DNA from: JASMTM01 sp046483075
GTDB lineage: Bacteria > Thermotogota > Thermotogae > Petrotogales > Kosmotogaceae
DNA length: 35,737 nt
Reading direction: 5' to 3'
NCBI GenBank assembly: GCA_046483075.1
Contig: JAWODV010000082.1
Coordinates: 1-35,737, forward strand
Below the pieces are notes generated by a model. That model saw only the letters and a list, made by a program, of their open reading frames with translations, was not told the origin of the DNA and made no database searches. Numbering within the stretch: the stretch's first letter is position 1; every line of letters starts with the position of its first letter. Position numbers and translations under genes: made by a program. Positions 6,985 to 14,976 of this stretch are shown here, piece after piece.

Positions 6985-7031
6985 TCGAGATCCGAGAACC
7001 GAGAAAAACCAAGAAGACGAGAATCCGAGAT
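6985..7031. repeat. Purine-rich GAGAAGGACC module, copy 3 (divergent)
   Basis: Contains TCGAGATCCGAGAACCGAGA, then AAAACCAAGAAGACGAGAAT and CCGAGATT. The end ACGAGAATCCGAGA is identical to copies 2 and 4. Confidence 0.65.
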
Positions 7032-7100
7032 TAAAAAAAGTCCAATGCTTGCGCTTCATCCATCGAATTAAAAAATACGTGGTACGTCAGTGGGTTGTAC

Positions 7101-7119
7101 GTTGTACGGAAGTACAAAA
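7101..7119. repeat. 19-base repeat with palindrome, copy 2
   Basis: Exact second copy of GTTGTACGGAAGTACAAAA (first at 1328-1346). It is preceded by GTACGTCAGTGGGTTGTAC, which resembles the block at 1573-1590. Confidence 0.85.
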
Positions 7120-7126
7120 CACTAGA

Positions 7127-7170
7127 AACGAGAAGGACCGAGAGAACGAGAATCCGAGAGCCCGAGAAAG
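7127..7170. repeat. Purine-rich GAGAAGGACC module, copy 4
   Basis: Reads ACGAGAAGGACCGAGAGAAC then GAGAATCCGAGAG and CCCGAGAAAG. It is the closest match to copies 1 and 2 at the other locus. Confidence 0.75.
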
Positions 7171-7172
7171 TT

Positions 7173-7256
7173 CTTAAACCCGCTGATATGCGCCTTGGGG
7201 ATCAGGTGGATGTGCTTAGCAGAGATCTGGATATAAGCTACGAATTGTCAGGATAA
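7173..7256 (+). pseudogene. Coding remnant, DMRLGDQVDVLSRD type
   Basis: Open stretch encoding LKPADMRLGDQVDVLSRD and then LDISYELSG with stop TAA at 7254-7256. No start codon with a ribosome site is present and the upstream part is repeat module. It matches the remnant at 1357-1440 in the pattern DMRxGxQxDxL. It looks like the 3' end of a lost gene; the parent family is not recognised. Confidence 0.4.
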
Positions 7257-7293
7257 ACGGGTTAGTTAAGAAGTATCTTTAAAGGAAAGTAAT

Positions 7294-8103
7294 TTACACG
7301 CTGATATCGGCTTTGTTGAACACCCAGGAAGATACCAGTAAAACTACCCCGCCAATTGCCATAATTATTAATGAATTACCAAGGAAGATTTTTTCATCAA
7401 TAATGGTATCTGCAAGTGGTATGTAGTGAAATATGCTTATTTTCGCCATCCATTCAAGATGATCAAAGCTTCTACCCAATGAATCTCCAAAGTACATAAA
7501 TATTGTTAAACCAATCGATATCGCAGTATTTAGTGAACCCTTTTTAGTAAGCACTGAAACCAAAACTGCTATACTCCCAAAAAATACTTGGACTGCAAGG
7601 GCATAGACTCCAAATCCTAAAAGGACTTTATTACTGTAATCTCCGCTTACAAAGAGTGCAAAAAGCTGCATCATAGAAAATGTAAAAACTGAACTTAAGA
7701 ACAATATATAGCTGTACATTGCAAAAGCTTTCGAAAAGAAGAAAGTGAGGCGTTTTCCCGGCTTAATCAGTAGATACTCTATAGTTTTATTCTCAAATTC
7801 TTTTGAAAAAAGTGAACCAGCAAGCATTGCAGCATATATTGCGGAAAGTATATAAACAAAACTCATACCTTCTGATCCAAATAGTCCCTCGGGCTTAGAT
7901 ATTACTTCTGCTTCAAAGTTGAACATCTGTAAGAGAAATTGCGGCATTTTTTCCAGGAATTGCATCATTTCGTCTGCCTGTTTCAATAATTCATCGCTCA
8001 AAGGAATATACAAGAAACAAAAGCCAACAAAAACAGAAGTCCAGATGATTACACTAACGAAATTCCATTTCATTTCTTTTTTATATACATTGACAAATAC
8101 CAT
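7294..8103 (-). CDS. ABC-2 type transporter permease
   Basis: Membrane subunit of 269 residues of an ABC exporter. About six hydrophobic segments are visible: near residues 14-34, 83-105, 128-152, 163-187, 193-210 and 240-262. An extracytoplasmic stretch (about 35-80, LSDELLKQADEMMQFLEKM...) follows the first segment. The conserved ABC-2 cytoplasmic loop FSKEFENKTIEYLLIKPGKR comes after the second segment. It starts two bases after the ATPase stop and uses that gene's final GAGGAAAAA as ribosome site, so it is co-translated with it. Substrate is unknown; such pairs often export drugs, peptides or lipids. Confidence 0.87.
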   Translation of the reverse strand: MVFVNVYKKEMKWNFVSVIIWTSVFVGFCFLYIPLSDELLKQADEMMQFLEKMPQFLLQMFNFEAEVISKPEGLFGSEGMSFVYILSAIYAAMLAGSLFSKEFENKTIEYLLIKPGKRLTFFFSKAFAMYSYILFLSSVFTFSMMQLFALFVSGDYSNKVLLGFGVYALAVQVFFGSIAVLVSVLTKKGSLNTAISIGLTIFMYFGDSLGRSFDHLEWMAKISIFHYIPLADTIIDEKIFLGNSLIIMAIGGVVLLVSSWVFNKADISV

Positions 8104-8105
8104 AA

Positions 8106-8975
8106 TTATTTTTCCTCCTGATAAAACTCCATAAATGATTCTTCTAAAGATGGATTACGTATTTGAACATCTTCAAAATCAACTTTCGAAAGTAGTTTCA
8201 CGAACTCTTTAAGCTGACTCTTTTTTATTGTAAAAACGTGAGTTTGATTGTTTTGGCTTTTTAGCTCAAAGTCATTCAAAAACTCAGGTTTGCTTAAACC
8301 CCTAATGGTAACGATCTTTCTTGCATATTTACTGAGATCGTCAATATTCATATCCTTTATCAGTTTTCCATCTTTTATGATTCCAACCCTCTGACACAAT
8401 CTTTCTACTTCAGATAGGTTATGTGAAGAAAACAATATAGCAGCTCCTCGTTCTCTTTCCTTTTCAAGCAAATCATAGAGTTTATTTTGCAACAACGGAT
8501 CTAACCCATTGGTTGGTTCATCGAGTATCAGGTAATCAGGTTTATGAACAACCGCCTGTAGTATTCCAACCTTCTTTCGATTTCCCTGAGAAAGTTCATT
8601 GAATTTCTTATTTCTTTCAATATTTAGATAATCACAGAGCTCATTCTCGTATTCCTGATTTATGTCCTTATAAAACCTTCTGTTAAATCGCAAAAATTCA
8701 TTGATTCCCATATTTCCATAAAAATTGACCTCTCCCGGCAGGTAACCTATTTTGTGCTTTGCTTGATGAATATCATGCGGAATTAAATGATCACCAATTT
8801 TTACTAAGCCTTTGTCTTTTTTCAGTAAACCCAGGATTATTCTTATGGTTGTTGTTTTTCCAGCACCATTTGGACCTATTAATCCATAAATCTCATTCTT
8901 TTCTATTTTGAAGCTGACATCTTCAACACCGCGAAATTTGCCATAGTATTTCTTTAAATTTTCAGTGATTATCAT
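8106..8975 (-). CDS. ABC transporter ATP-binding protein (ABC-2 exporter type)
   Basis: ATPase subunit of 289 residues that powers the adjacent permease. Walker A is GPNGAGKTTT (about 33-42), the Q-loop is in GYLPGEVNFYGNMG, the signature is LSQGNRKKVGI (a variant of LSGGQ), and Walker B is YLILDEPTNGLDP, followed by the switch FSSHNLSEVERLC. A C-terminal extension of about 80 residues follows the core, as usual for drug/lantibiotic-type exporters. The start ATG 8975 is preceded by AGGAG eight bases away and overlaps the 3' end of the HAD gene by 14 bases. The operon order is HAD hydrolase, ATPase, permease. Confidence 0.92.
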   Translation of the reverse strand: MIITENLKKYYGKFRGVEDVSFKIEKNEIYGLIGPNGAGKTTTIRIILGLLKKDKGLVKIGDHLIPHDIHQAKHKIGYLPGEVNFYGNMGINEFLRFNRRFYKDINQEYENELCDYLNIERNKKFNELSQGNRKKVGILQAVVHKPDYLILDEPTNGLDPLLQNKLYDLLEKERERGAAILFSSHNLSEVERLCQRVGIIKDGKLIKDMNIDDLSKYARKIVTIRGLSKPEFLNDFELKSQNNQTHVFTIKKSQLKEFVKLLSKVDFEDVQIRNPSLEESFMEFYQEEK

Positions 8976-9579
8976 TTAAATTACTCCTAGCAAGCTTTAG
9001 GGAATTCTCAAAACTTTTAAGTCGCTCAGGTAATATACTGGGATCAGTAACCTGAAAAGCATTTATGCCTATTTCCCTGGCAGATTTCACATTATCAGCT
9101 TTGTCATCCATAAAAATTGCCCTGCGTGGTTCAATTTTCTCTTGATTAAGTATGTATAAATAAAACTGAGGATCCGGTTTTGCATAACCAATTATGTTTG
9201 ACGCGTATACTCGATCAAATAATTCGTAATCACCTCTTTCGAGGAAATACCTGTAATGTGAATCAAAGGTATTTGTAGCACAAATGACTCTGTAATTTTT
9301 TCTTAGTTTATTAATTAGCTTTTCTACCTCGGAATATTTTTCAGGTTTGAAATATCTTATCCACCAATCATATCTATTTGATTTGATACCAGTTTTTTTG
9401 TAAAAACTATCCCAGAATTGCTTTTCACTAACCTGACCACTGCTCAAAGCTTTTAACAATTCTTCACCAACTTCCTTCAACAATTCCTCTCGTGTCATGT
9501 TAAATTCTTTACCAATAAGAGGTGCAACATCAAAGTTCTTTACAACTACGCCTCCCATATCAAACATGTATAGAAACAT
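8962..9579 (-). CDS. HAD-superfamily hydrolase, subfamily IA
   Basis: Phosphatase-like enzyme of 205 residues. Motif I is MFDMGGVVV with nucleophile Asp7. The usual second Asp (DxD) is replaced by Gly, as in the YihX-like group with FDLGNV. Motif II is the Thr of CATNTFD, the motif III Lys lies in GYAKPDPQFY, and motif IV is IFMDDKADNVKSA. A helical cap (about 20-90) lies between motifs I and II. The missing second Asp leaves room for phosphosugar or nucleotide phosphatase activity, but the substrate is unknown. ATG 9579 has GAGGTG nine bases upstream. The 3' end overlaps the ABC ATPase gene, and whether the two share a function is unclear. Confidence 0.85.
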   Translation of the reverse strand: MFLYMFDMGGVVVKNFDVAPLIGKEFNMTREELLKEVGEELLKALSSGQVSEKQFWDSFYKKTGIKSNRYDWWIRYFKPEKYSEVEKLINKLRKNYRVICATNTFDSHYRYFLERGDYELFDRVYASNIIGYAKPDPQFYLYILNQEKIEPRRAIFMDDKADNVKSAREIGINAFQVTDPSILPERLKSFENSLKLARSNLNDNH

Positions 9580-9674
9580 AAAATCACCTCAATGAATTTT
9601 ACCATTTCACAGTATCTTCGTCTGTTAGCTAAAAGCATAGAGTATAATAGACTATAAAGTGAGGAGGATGTAAA

Positions 9675-10244
9675 ATGAAGAAAATTGTGTTTTTTATTTA
9701 CAACGAAATGGTCGATTATGAATTTTCACTGGCAGCGGATTTACTTGGCTATTCAAATGAATTCGAGGTATTCACAGCCTCTTACGATAAATCACCTGTA
9801 AAAAGTAAAGCTGGAATCATTTACCAGCCAACATATGATCTGGATGAGGTTTTAGAAATGGAAAAAATTGATGGTATTGTCATAACAGGAGGCTGGAAAA
9901 GGAAAAAGGATGAACGCTTAACTTCTCTTCTTGGAAAATTAAACAAAGAAGAAAAACTGATTGCTGCCATCTGTGCTGGCCCTGAATTCTTAACTGATAC
10001 AAACATATTGAAAAGCCACAATTATACTTCCTCTCTTGACCATGAAGAATATGTCAAAAATAATGAAGAAGACCCCTTCCCACGAGAAAAATTTATTAAC
10101 GAAACTGTTGTAAGAGACAGAAACCTTATAACAGCTAAAGGAGAAGCATTTATTGATTTTGCTATTGAAATAGCCGATTGGTTAGATCTGTTTGAAAATT
10201 TTGATAGTAAAGAAGAGGTAAGGGAAACCTTTAAAATAACGTAA
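9675..10244 (+). CDS. DJ-1/PfpI family protein
   Basis: Protein of 189 residues with the DJ-1/PfpI glutamine-amidotransferase-like fold. Family members act as chaperones, glyoxalases, deglycases or proteases, so the activity cannot be named. The nucleophilic elbow is AAICAGPEF with Cys100; GIVITGG and the Glu in EFSLAADLL (about residue 16) are other conserved parts. The C-terminal AKGEAFIDFAIEIAD also fits. ATG 9675 follows GGAGGATGTAAA, and a consensus -10 TATAAT lies at 9643-9648 without a good -35. The gene is divergent from the HAD gene and ends in a shared two-way terminator. Confidence 0.87.
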   Translation: MKKIVFFIYNEMVDYEFSLAADLLGYSNEFEVFTASYDKSPVKSKAGIIYQPTYDLDEVLEMEKIDGIVITGGWKRKKDERLTSLLGKLNKEEKLIAAICAGPEFLTDTNILKSHNYTSSLDHEEYVKNNEEDPFPREKFINETVVRDRNLITAKGEAFIDFAIEIADWLDLFENFDSKEEVRETFKIT

Positions 10245-10276
10245 AAAAGCATGCTTCAATAGAAGCATGCTTTCTA
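10244..10276. terminator. Two-way terminator between convergent genes
   Basis: AAAGCATGCTTC (10246-10257) and GAAGCATGCTTT (10262-10273) form a perfect 12-base stem with a 4-base loop. It begins at the stop codon of the DJ-1 gene and lies nine bases from the stop of the minus-strand secreted protein. A/T tracts on both sides allow use in both directions. Confidence 0.75.
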
Positions 10277-10281
10277 TTAAT

Positions 10282-11358
10282 TTACTCTTCTCTAGTTAAG
10301 AAGTAGTAGATAGTTTTCGGTTCATCAGAAGATTCTAGATAATGCAATTCCATATTGTTATTTGAAAGAAATGTTCCGATCATTATTCCGTCATCGTGTT
10401 CGACAATATATATATCTCTTCCATCACCTGTAATTAGGCCTGAAAAATACTCATCAATTACAATATCTCCTTCGGTGTTCCACACTTTTTTTCTTCCATG
10501 GAAAGCTCTACCATTCTGCTCTTCAACAAAAAGTTTGAAAGTGAAGCCTTCAGGTAATGGCATATGCTTATCACCATTAACAGGTGCAAAATAACCAAAG
10601 CCCTCCGATTTCATCCTTTTCCAGGTTCCAACGATGTTTGGAAGTGATCCCTTTTCAGCTTCTGGTTTCACATTAACTGCGTAGTAATGTTCTTCTGCTG
10701 GTTTAGTATCCTCCCAGCTTCTATGTAACTTAAATTCAATTAACGCACACCCTTCACTCAATGCATTAAATGTCCATTGTTTTGTAGCCGGTGCACCAGG
10801 TCTTTCTGCTTTGTGCAATGTTTTCTCATTTTTAAGTGAAATCACACCAGTATTTGAAATCTCGTATTCCCATGTGTATCCAGTAGAAGGATTTTCTTCG
10901 AGTACAACCAGTAGGTTATCTCCTACCTCTGCGTTTATGGTAAGAGACTGTAACAATTGTTCTTCTTTTTCTTTATCTTTTATTTCTTTTACAATCTTCA
11001 CATTGTATGCCTTTATGTCTACTGTACTGGATGTTCCTTCCCATTCACGGTAATTTCTAAAAATAATTGTAGTTTCCCCCTCTTTTAGTGGTTCAAATAA
11101 CCATTTTACAATCTGGGGAGCGCCTACAATTTCTTTATCATTTTTGGTTTCTGTTCGTGTAATACTTTTAAGCTTTAAGATCTCTGGATTAGTTATCTCA
11201 AAACTCCAGGTATAACCTGTTGAACTATTTTCTTCCAATTTCACAACCGGGATGTGTGACAGGCTGACAGTGTTTAAAACATCGTTTAAAACAATGTTTT
11301 CGGAAAATGCAAAAACCCCCGTTACCAAAACCAACAAGAGTATCAGTACTTTTCTCAT
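10282..11358 (-). CDS. Secreted protein with two chagasin-like (I42) domains
   Basis: Predicted exported protein of 358 residues. A signal peptide (about 1-18, MRKVLILLLVLVTGVFAFS) is followed by two related domains, about 21-125 and 136-231. Each carries the three loop motifs of the chagasin/I42 cysteine-protease inhibitors: NSSTGYTW then VGAP then NYREWEG in the first, and NPSTGYTW then PGAP then HRSWED in the second. In chagasin these loops (NPTTGY, GxxG, RPW/F) block papain-like active sites; here the third loop is REW or RSW. A C-terminal segment, 240-358, rich in beta-like sequence and starting GTWKRMKSEGFGYFAP, is not recognised. ATG 11358 has GGAGGT nearby. The gene stands alone. Inhibitor activity is inferred from the loop motifs. 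Confidence 0.82.
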   Translation of the reverse strand: MRKVLILLLVLVTGVFAFSENIVLNDVLNTVSLSHIPVVKLEENSSTGYTWSFEITNPEILKLKSITRTETKNDKEIVGAPQIVKWLFEPLKEGETTIIFRNYREWEGTSSTVDIKAYNVKIVKEIKDKEKEEQLLQSLTINAEVGDNLLVVLEENPSTGYTWEYEISNTGVISLKNEKTLHKAERPGAPATKQWTFNALSEGCALIEFKLHRSWEDTKPAEEHYYAVNVKPEAEKGSLPNIVGTWKRMKSEGFGYFAPVNGDKHMPLPEGFTFKLFVEEQNGRAFHGRKKVWNTEGDIVIDEYFSGLITGDGRDIYIVEHDDGIMIGTFLSNNNMELHYLESSDEPKTIYYFLTREE

Positions 11359-11479
11359 AATACACCTCCATCAATATAGTTAACCTAAATTTTCTATAAT
11401 TTTTCATGCTAATTGTAGTAACACATTTTTGATTATTATAAAACAAATGTTAGAATCCTTAACATAAGGTGGTGAAAAT

Positions 11480-11827
11480 TTGTCATTTATTTGTCAATTC
11501 TTCATAATATCGGCAGCAATACTTTACACAATCTCAATATGGGCAGAGCTTCTGTCTAATGCACTAAAAAAGTATATCATTATATTACTCTGGTTAGGAA
11601 TCTTAAGTGATACACTTTTTATTACTACATCTTATATTACAAAACCTCAATACATTGTATTGGTCATCCCTGTTGGTATTCTTTTAGCTTTCCTTATGTT
11701 AATAAAGATAGTTCTTTCAACCATTTATTATCTCAAAAACCTTTATTCGCAAAATTTACGACTATATGGCATAGTAGTTTGGTTCGTCTGGGTTTTTTAT
11801 TATATAATTAGCTTTATCATAGGATAA
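11480..11827 (+). CDS. HsmA-family small membrane protein
   Basis: Membrane protein of 115 residues with four hydrophobic segments (about 5-22, 31-50, 58-82, 95-114). The pattern AAILYTISIWAELLSNALKK then LLWLGILSDTLFITTS and the C-terminal VVWFVWVFYYIISF resembles the HsmA/TIGR03987 group, whose function is unknown to me. The start is TTG 11480, preceded by AAGGTGG seven bases away; no ATG gives a better start. The next gene, an alpha/beta hydrolase, follows after 37 bases on the same strand, suggesting a two-gene operon. Identification is by remembered pattern and should be read as moderate. Confidence 0.65.
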   Translation: MSFICQFFIISAAILYTISIWAELLSNALKKYIIILLWLGILSDTLFITTSYITKPQYIVLVIPVGILLAFLMLIKIVLSTIYYLKNLYSQNLRLYGIVVWFVWVFYYIISFIIG

Positions 11828-11864
11828 AAAGCTTACCATTAACTTTATTTGTGGGGAGGTTAGA

Positions 11865-13031
11865 ATGGATAAAGATTTTATTATTCCTTTAACCGCAATA
11901 TCTATTGTGCTTACACTTGGTTTATTGTCGCTATATATCTTCCCCATTACACCTATTCCTAAACCCGATGGAAAATATGACATTGGGATTACAATAAATG
12001 AATATACAGATCTATCAAGAGAGGAACTCGCAACAGAAGAAAAAGATAATAGAAGGCTACTTTTTGATGTATGGTATCCAGCTTCAACAGTTGAAGGATA
12101 CAAACCTATTACATGGTTAAGAGAAGGAGATACTTATTACGAAGGAATTTACAGAAGTCATGGAATTAACGAATTTCTGCTTCAACATACAGAGCTTGTT
12201 AAAACAAATTCTTTTATAGATGCACCACTTCTTGAAGAAGGACCGTACCCGGTAATAATTTTATCACCGGGAACACCAGCACTGTCATCGCTGTATTTTC
12301 ATTTTACTGAAAAACTTACCAGTAATGGTTATGTTGTTGTCGCAATGGAACAACCATATGCGGATATTGTTGTTGTTTTTCCTGATGGTGATGCAATTTT
12401 CTATGAGAGAGCAAAGATTAATAACATCTCCAATTCCGAAAAAGAAGACGATGAAACTCTAAGAAAAGTTTTGAATTACTTATCCTACGATATCGATTCA
12501 ACTTTTAGATATCTTGAAGAACTAAACAGGGACAAGTTTAATGGTATGATGGACCTTAATAATATTGGTTTAATGGGTCATTCGGGTGGAGGTGGGATTG
12601 TTCTTGACTATGCATTAAACAACGACAACATCAACGCTTTGATCTGCCTGGATCCTGCCATTTATCTCATGACTGAGGAAGAACTGAGCACAGGTCTTGA
12701 TATACCCTTTATGATTACCATGAGTGAAGAATGGTTAAACCTTAAAAGGTATGATAAAGTGAAATTTTTACTCGAAACAAGTCGATCAAAATGGTATACT
12801 GCTGAAATAGAAAACGCTTTACATGCTGATTATGCAATGATTCATTACCTTTCACCACTGGCATTATTACTTAATAAAACCGATACATTCATGTCCAGGG
12901 GTGGAGAAGAGATCATAAAAGATCTGATTCTTGCTTTTTTTGACGAAAATCTAAAGGGAAAGCAGAGAGATCTTAAAAAAATAGTACAGAATGATAGTAG
13001 AATTACTTTATATTCAAGCTCTGATTTTTAA
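11865..13031 (+). CDS. Alpha/beta hydrolase, PAF-acetylhydrolase-like
   Basis: Probable esterase or lipase of 388 residues. An N-terminal membrane segment (about 5-27) anchors it. The core then shows RRLLFDVWYPAS, PVIILSPGTP (oxyanion region) and the nucleophile elbow GLMGHSGGGG with Ser240. ALICLDPAIY (about 263-272) may contribute the acid and ENALHADYAM (about residue 309) the His. The arrangement DVWYP...LSPG...GHSGG resembles bacterial relatives of platelet-activating-factor acetylhydrolase. The ATG follows GGGGAGG by six bases. Converges with the permease gene yehW with only two bases between stops and no terminator. Substrate unknown. Confidence 0.82.
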   Translation: MDKDFIIPLTAISIVLTLGLLSLYIFPITPIPKPDGKYDIGITINEYTDLSREELATEEKDNRRLLFDVWYPASTVEGYKPITWLREGDTYYEGIYRSHGINEFLLQHTELVKTNSFIDAPLLEEGPYPVIILSPGTPALSSLYFHFTEKLTSNGYVVVAMEQPYADIVVVFPDGDAIFYERAKINNISNSEKEDDETLRKVLNYLSYDIDSTFRYLEELNRDKFNGMMDLNNIGLMGHSGGGGIVLDYALNNDNINALICLDPAIYLMTEEELSTGLDIPFMITMSEEWLNLKRYDKVKFLLETSRSKWYTAEIENALHADYAMIHYLSPLALLLNKTDTFMSRGGEEIIKDLILAFFDENLKGKQRDLKKIVQNDSRITLYSSSDF

Positions 13032-13033
13032 AT

Positions 13034-13768
13034 CTATTGTTTTTTGTAAAAAGAAACTTCGATTTGTCCAAAAATCCTGTCCAGAATAAAGGCCAACAAA
13101 GCGGCCGGAATTGCCCCTTCAAGAATAAAGGCAGTATTCTGATTAACCAGGCCAGATACAATTGGTGATCCTAGTCCTCCGGCACCTATCGTTGCCCCAA
13201 CAGCGGCTGTACCAACGTTTATTACTACCGAGGTTCTTATTCCCGCAATTATCACCCTCATGGCAAGAGGTAATTCAACCATTGTCAGGCATTGAATACC
13301 ACTCATCCCCATTCCGGTAGCTGCCTGCAAAAGTTGTTTTGACACACCTTCTAACCCTGAAATGGTATTTCTCAAGATTGGTAAAAGTCCATACAAAAAC
13401 AGGGCAAATATTGTAGGTTCTGCACCAAATCCTAGCATTGGTACTGCAAGCATCAGAACGGCTACTGGAGGAAATGTTTGACCTAATGTGGCAAGGCTGT
13501 TTACGAGGTCTGAAAATTGCTGACCAAATCTTCTGGTTACAAGAATGCCCAATCCTACTCCAATTATTATTGATAAACCACTTGAAAGACTAACAAGAAA
13601 CATGTGTTCTGCAACCATTTTTAATAACGAAGCTCTAGGATATATAACATTCTTCAAATCTGGAAAAATCGTTTCAAGAAAAATTCGCCACAGATCCATA
13701 CTTGATATAAGAGCAATGAACAACCCTATTAATATGAAGGTGATAATCCATCCTTTTATTTTCTTCAT
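13034..13768 (-). CDS. yehW: Osmoprotectant ABC importer permease, YehW type
   Basis: Inner-membrane subunit of 244 residues of a glycine betaine/choline-type importer. Five to six membrane segments are visible, with the binding-protein-dependent permease EAA loop in GVSKQLLQAATGMGMSGIQ followed by CLTMVELPLAMRVIIAG. GLGSPIVSGL near the C-terminus is typical of OpuCB/YehW proteins. It starts inside the stop of the upstream permease gene (ATGA overlap at 13765-13768), so the two are translationally coupled. In enterobacterial yehZYXW an ATPase gene precedes this one; here it is absent, so the ATPase must come from another locus if the system works. Confidence 0.88.
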   Translation of the reverse strand: MKKIKGWIITFILIGLFIALISSMDLWRIFLETIFPDLKNVIYPRASLLKMVAEHMFLVSLSSGLSIIIGVGLGILVTRRFGQQFSDLVNSLATLGQTFPPVAVLMLAVPMLGFGAEPTIFALFLYGLLPILRNTISGLEGVSKQLLQAATGMGMSGIQCLTMVELPLAMRVIIAGIRTSVVINVGTAAVGATIGAGGLGSPIVSGLVNQNTAFILEGAIPAALLAFILDRIFGQIEVSFYKKQ

Positions 13769-14970
13769 TCGATTTCACCTTCAATTTCTAAACCCTCTGG
13801 CGTTAACAAGCTTATTAAGCCTTTAAAACAAATATCCGTAACTATTGCCAAAAACAGTACTGGTAATGTTCCCAGTATAATGAGATCCATGGCACCCTGG
13901 CCAACTCCCTGAAAAATGAACTTTCCAAATCCACCACCACCAATCAGAGCCGCTAGTGTTGTATTTCCAATTGCCTGAACAGTAGCCAACCTGATTCCTG
14001 CCAAAACAATGGGAACCGCAAGGGGTAATTCGATCTTCGTTAACAATTGTCTTTTACTCATTCCCATACCTTTACCAGCTTCGATGATATCCTCCGAGAT
14101 AATATCAAGACTTGTAAATGTATTCCTTATAACAGGCAATAAAGCATAAAGCGTTAGGGCAATCAAAGCTGGTGCATATCCAGTTCCTCCGATGCCCAGA
14201 GATTTAAGTACAGGAAAGCGCGCTGATAACAAAGCAAGAGGTAATATGAGCAGACCAAATAACGCTATAGCTGGAACCGTCTGTAAAAAGTTTGTGATTG
14301 CAAAAATTGGTTTTTCAAGAAATTTCCTTCTATAGGATAGTATGCCCAGGGGAATACCAATCAATGTTCCCAGACCTGCAGCAATAAAGGAAATGAATAA
14401 ATGTTGATTTAAGGCCAGTAAGAATCTGTCACTTCTTCCATAGTACTCTTTTACAACAGAAATCTCTGATAGAAAACCACTAAAGAGCATTATAAGTATT
14501 ACAGTAGGTATAATGAGTGTCAATATAGCTCTGATGATGACTTTATTTTTTATCTTTCTTAAAACTGAAAAATTCACTGTATAAAGGCTTAAAATACTAA
14601 CCCAAACAGCAGCTCCTATGGACACTCTGCCAAATTGCATATCCTGTGAAAGTAGTTCTCTTGAGGCTAAGCCCATAAAAAAGACAAGAAGAAAGAATGC
14701 TAAATCTGCAAGAACAAGAGAAACAAAATCTTTTATAATTAAGCTTTTTGTTTTTCGTGTCAAAACTGATAATATAAAAATTATCGCCCAACATGACAAA
14801 ATTGCAATACCCGCAAAGGGATATACTTCAAATATATTTACTGGCTCACCAGGAAGTAACCTATTTGGTTTTATTGAAACCAGAGGTAAAAAAATTATCG
14901 TTAGTACTCCGGTTATTGCTCCAAGTATTAAAACTTGCTCCCGTTTTGTCACATCGGGCTTATTGAACAT
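13765..14970 (-). CDS. yehY: Osmoprotectant ABC importer permease, YehY type
   Basis: Permease of 401 residues, longer than its partner. The first half (about 1-180) has several extra hydrophobic segments, starting GAITGVLTIIFLPLVSI; the second half is a standard permease domain with EAA loop DIISEDIIEAGKGMGMSKRQ then LLTKIELPLAVPIVLAG. This two-part layout matches YehY, the large permease of the OsmF system. It begins six bases after the binding-protein gene without a clear ribosome site, so translation probably depends on coupling. It overlaps yehW by four bases. Confidence 0.87.
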   Translation of the reverse strand: MFNKPDVTKREQVLILGAITGVLTIIFLPLVSIKPNRLLPGEPVNIFEVYPFAGIAILSCWAIIFILSVLTRKTKSLIIKDFVSLVLADLAFFLLVFFMGLASRELLSQDMQFGRVSIGAAVWVSILSLYTVNFSVLRKIKNKVIIRAILTLIIPTVILIMLFSGFLSEISVVKEYYGRSDRFLLALNQHLFISFIAAGLGTLIGIPLGILSYRRKFLEKPIFAITNFLQTVPAIALFGLLILPLALLSARFPVLKSLGIGGTGYAPALIALTLYALLPVIRNTFTSLDIISEDIIEAGKGMGMSKRQLLTKIELPLAVPIVLAGIRLATVQAIGNTTLAALIGGGGFGKFIFQGVGQGAMDLIILGTLPVLFLAIVTDICFKGLISLLTPEGLEIEGEIE

Positions 14971-14976
14971 GAAACT

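Noticed and set aside
11225..11446. 73-codon minus-strand open frame over the start of the chagasin-like gene
   Set aside because: It overlaps the signal peptide of a well-supported gene in another frame and has no ribosome site.
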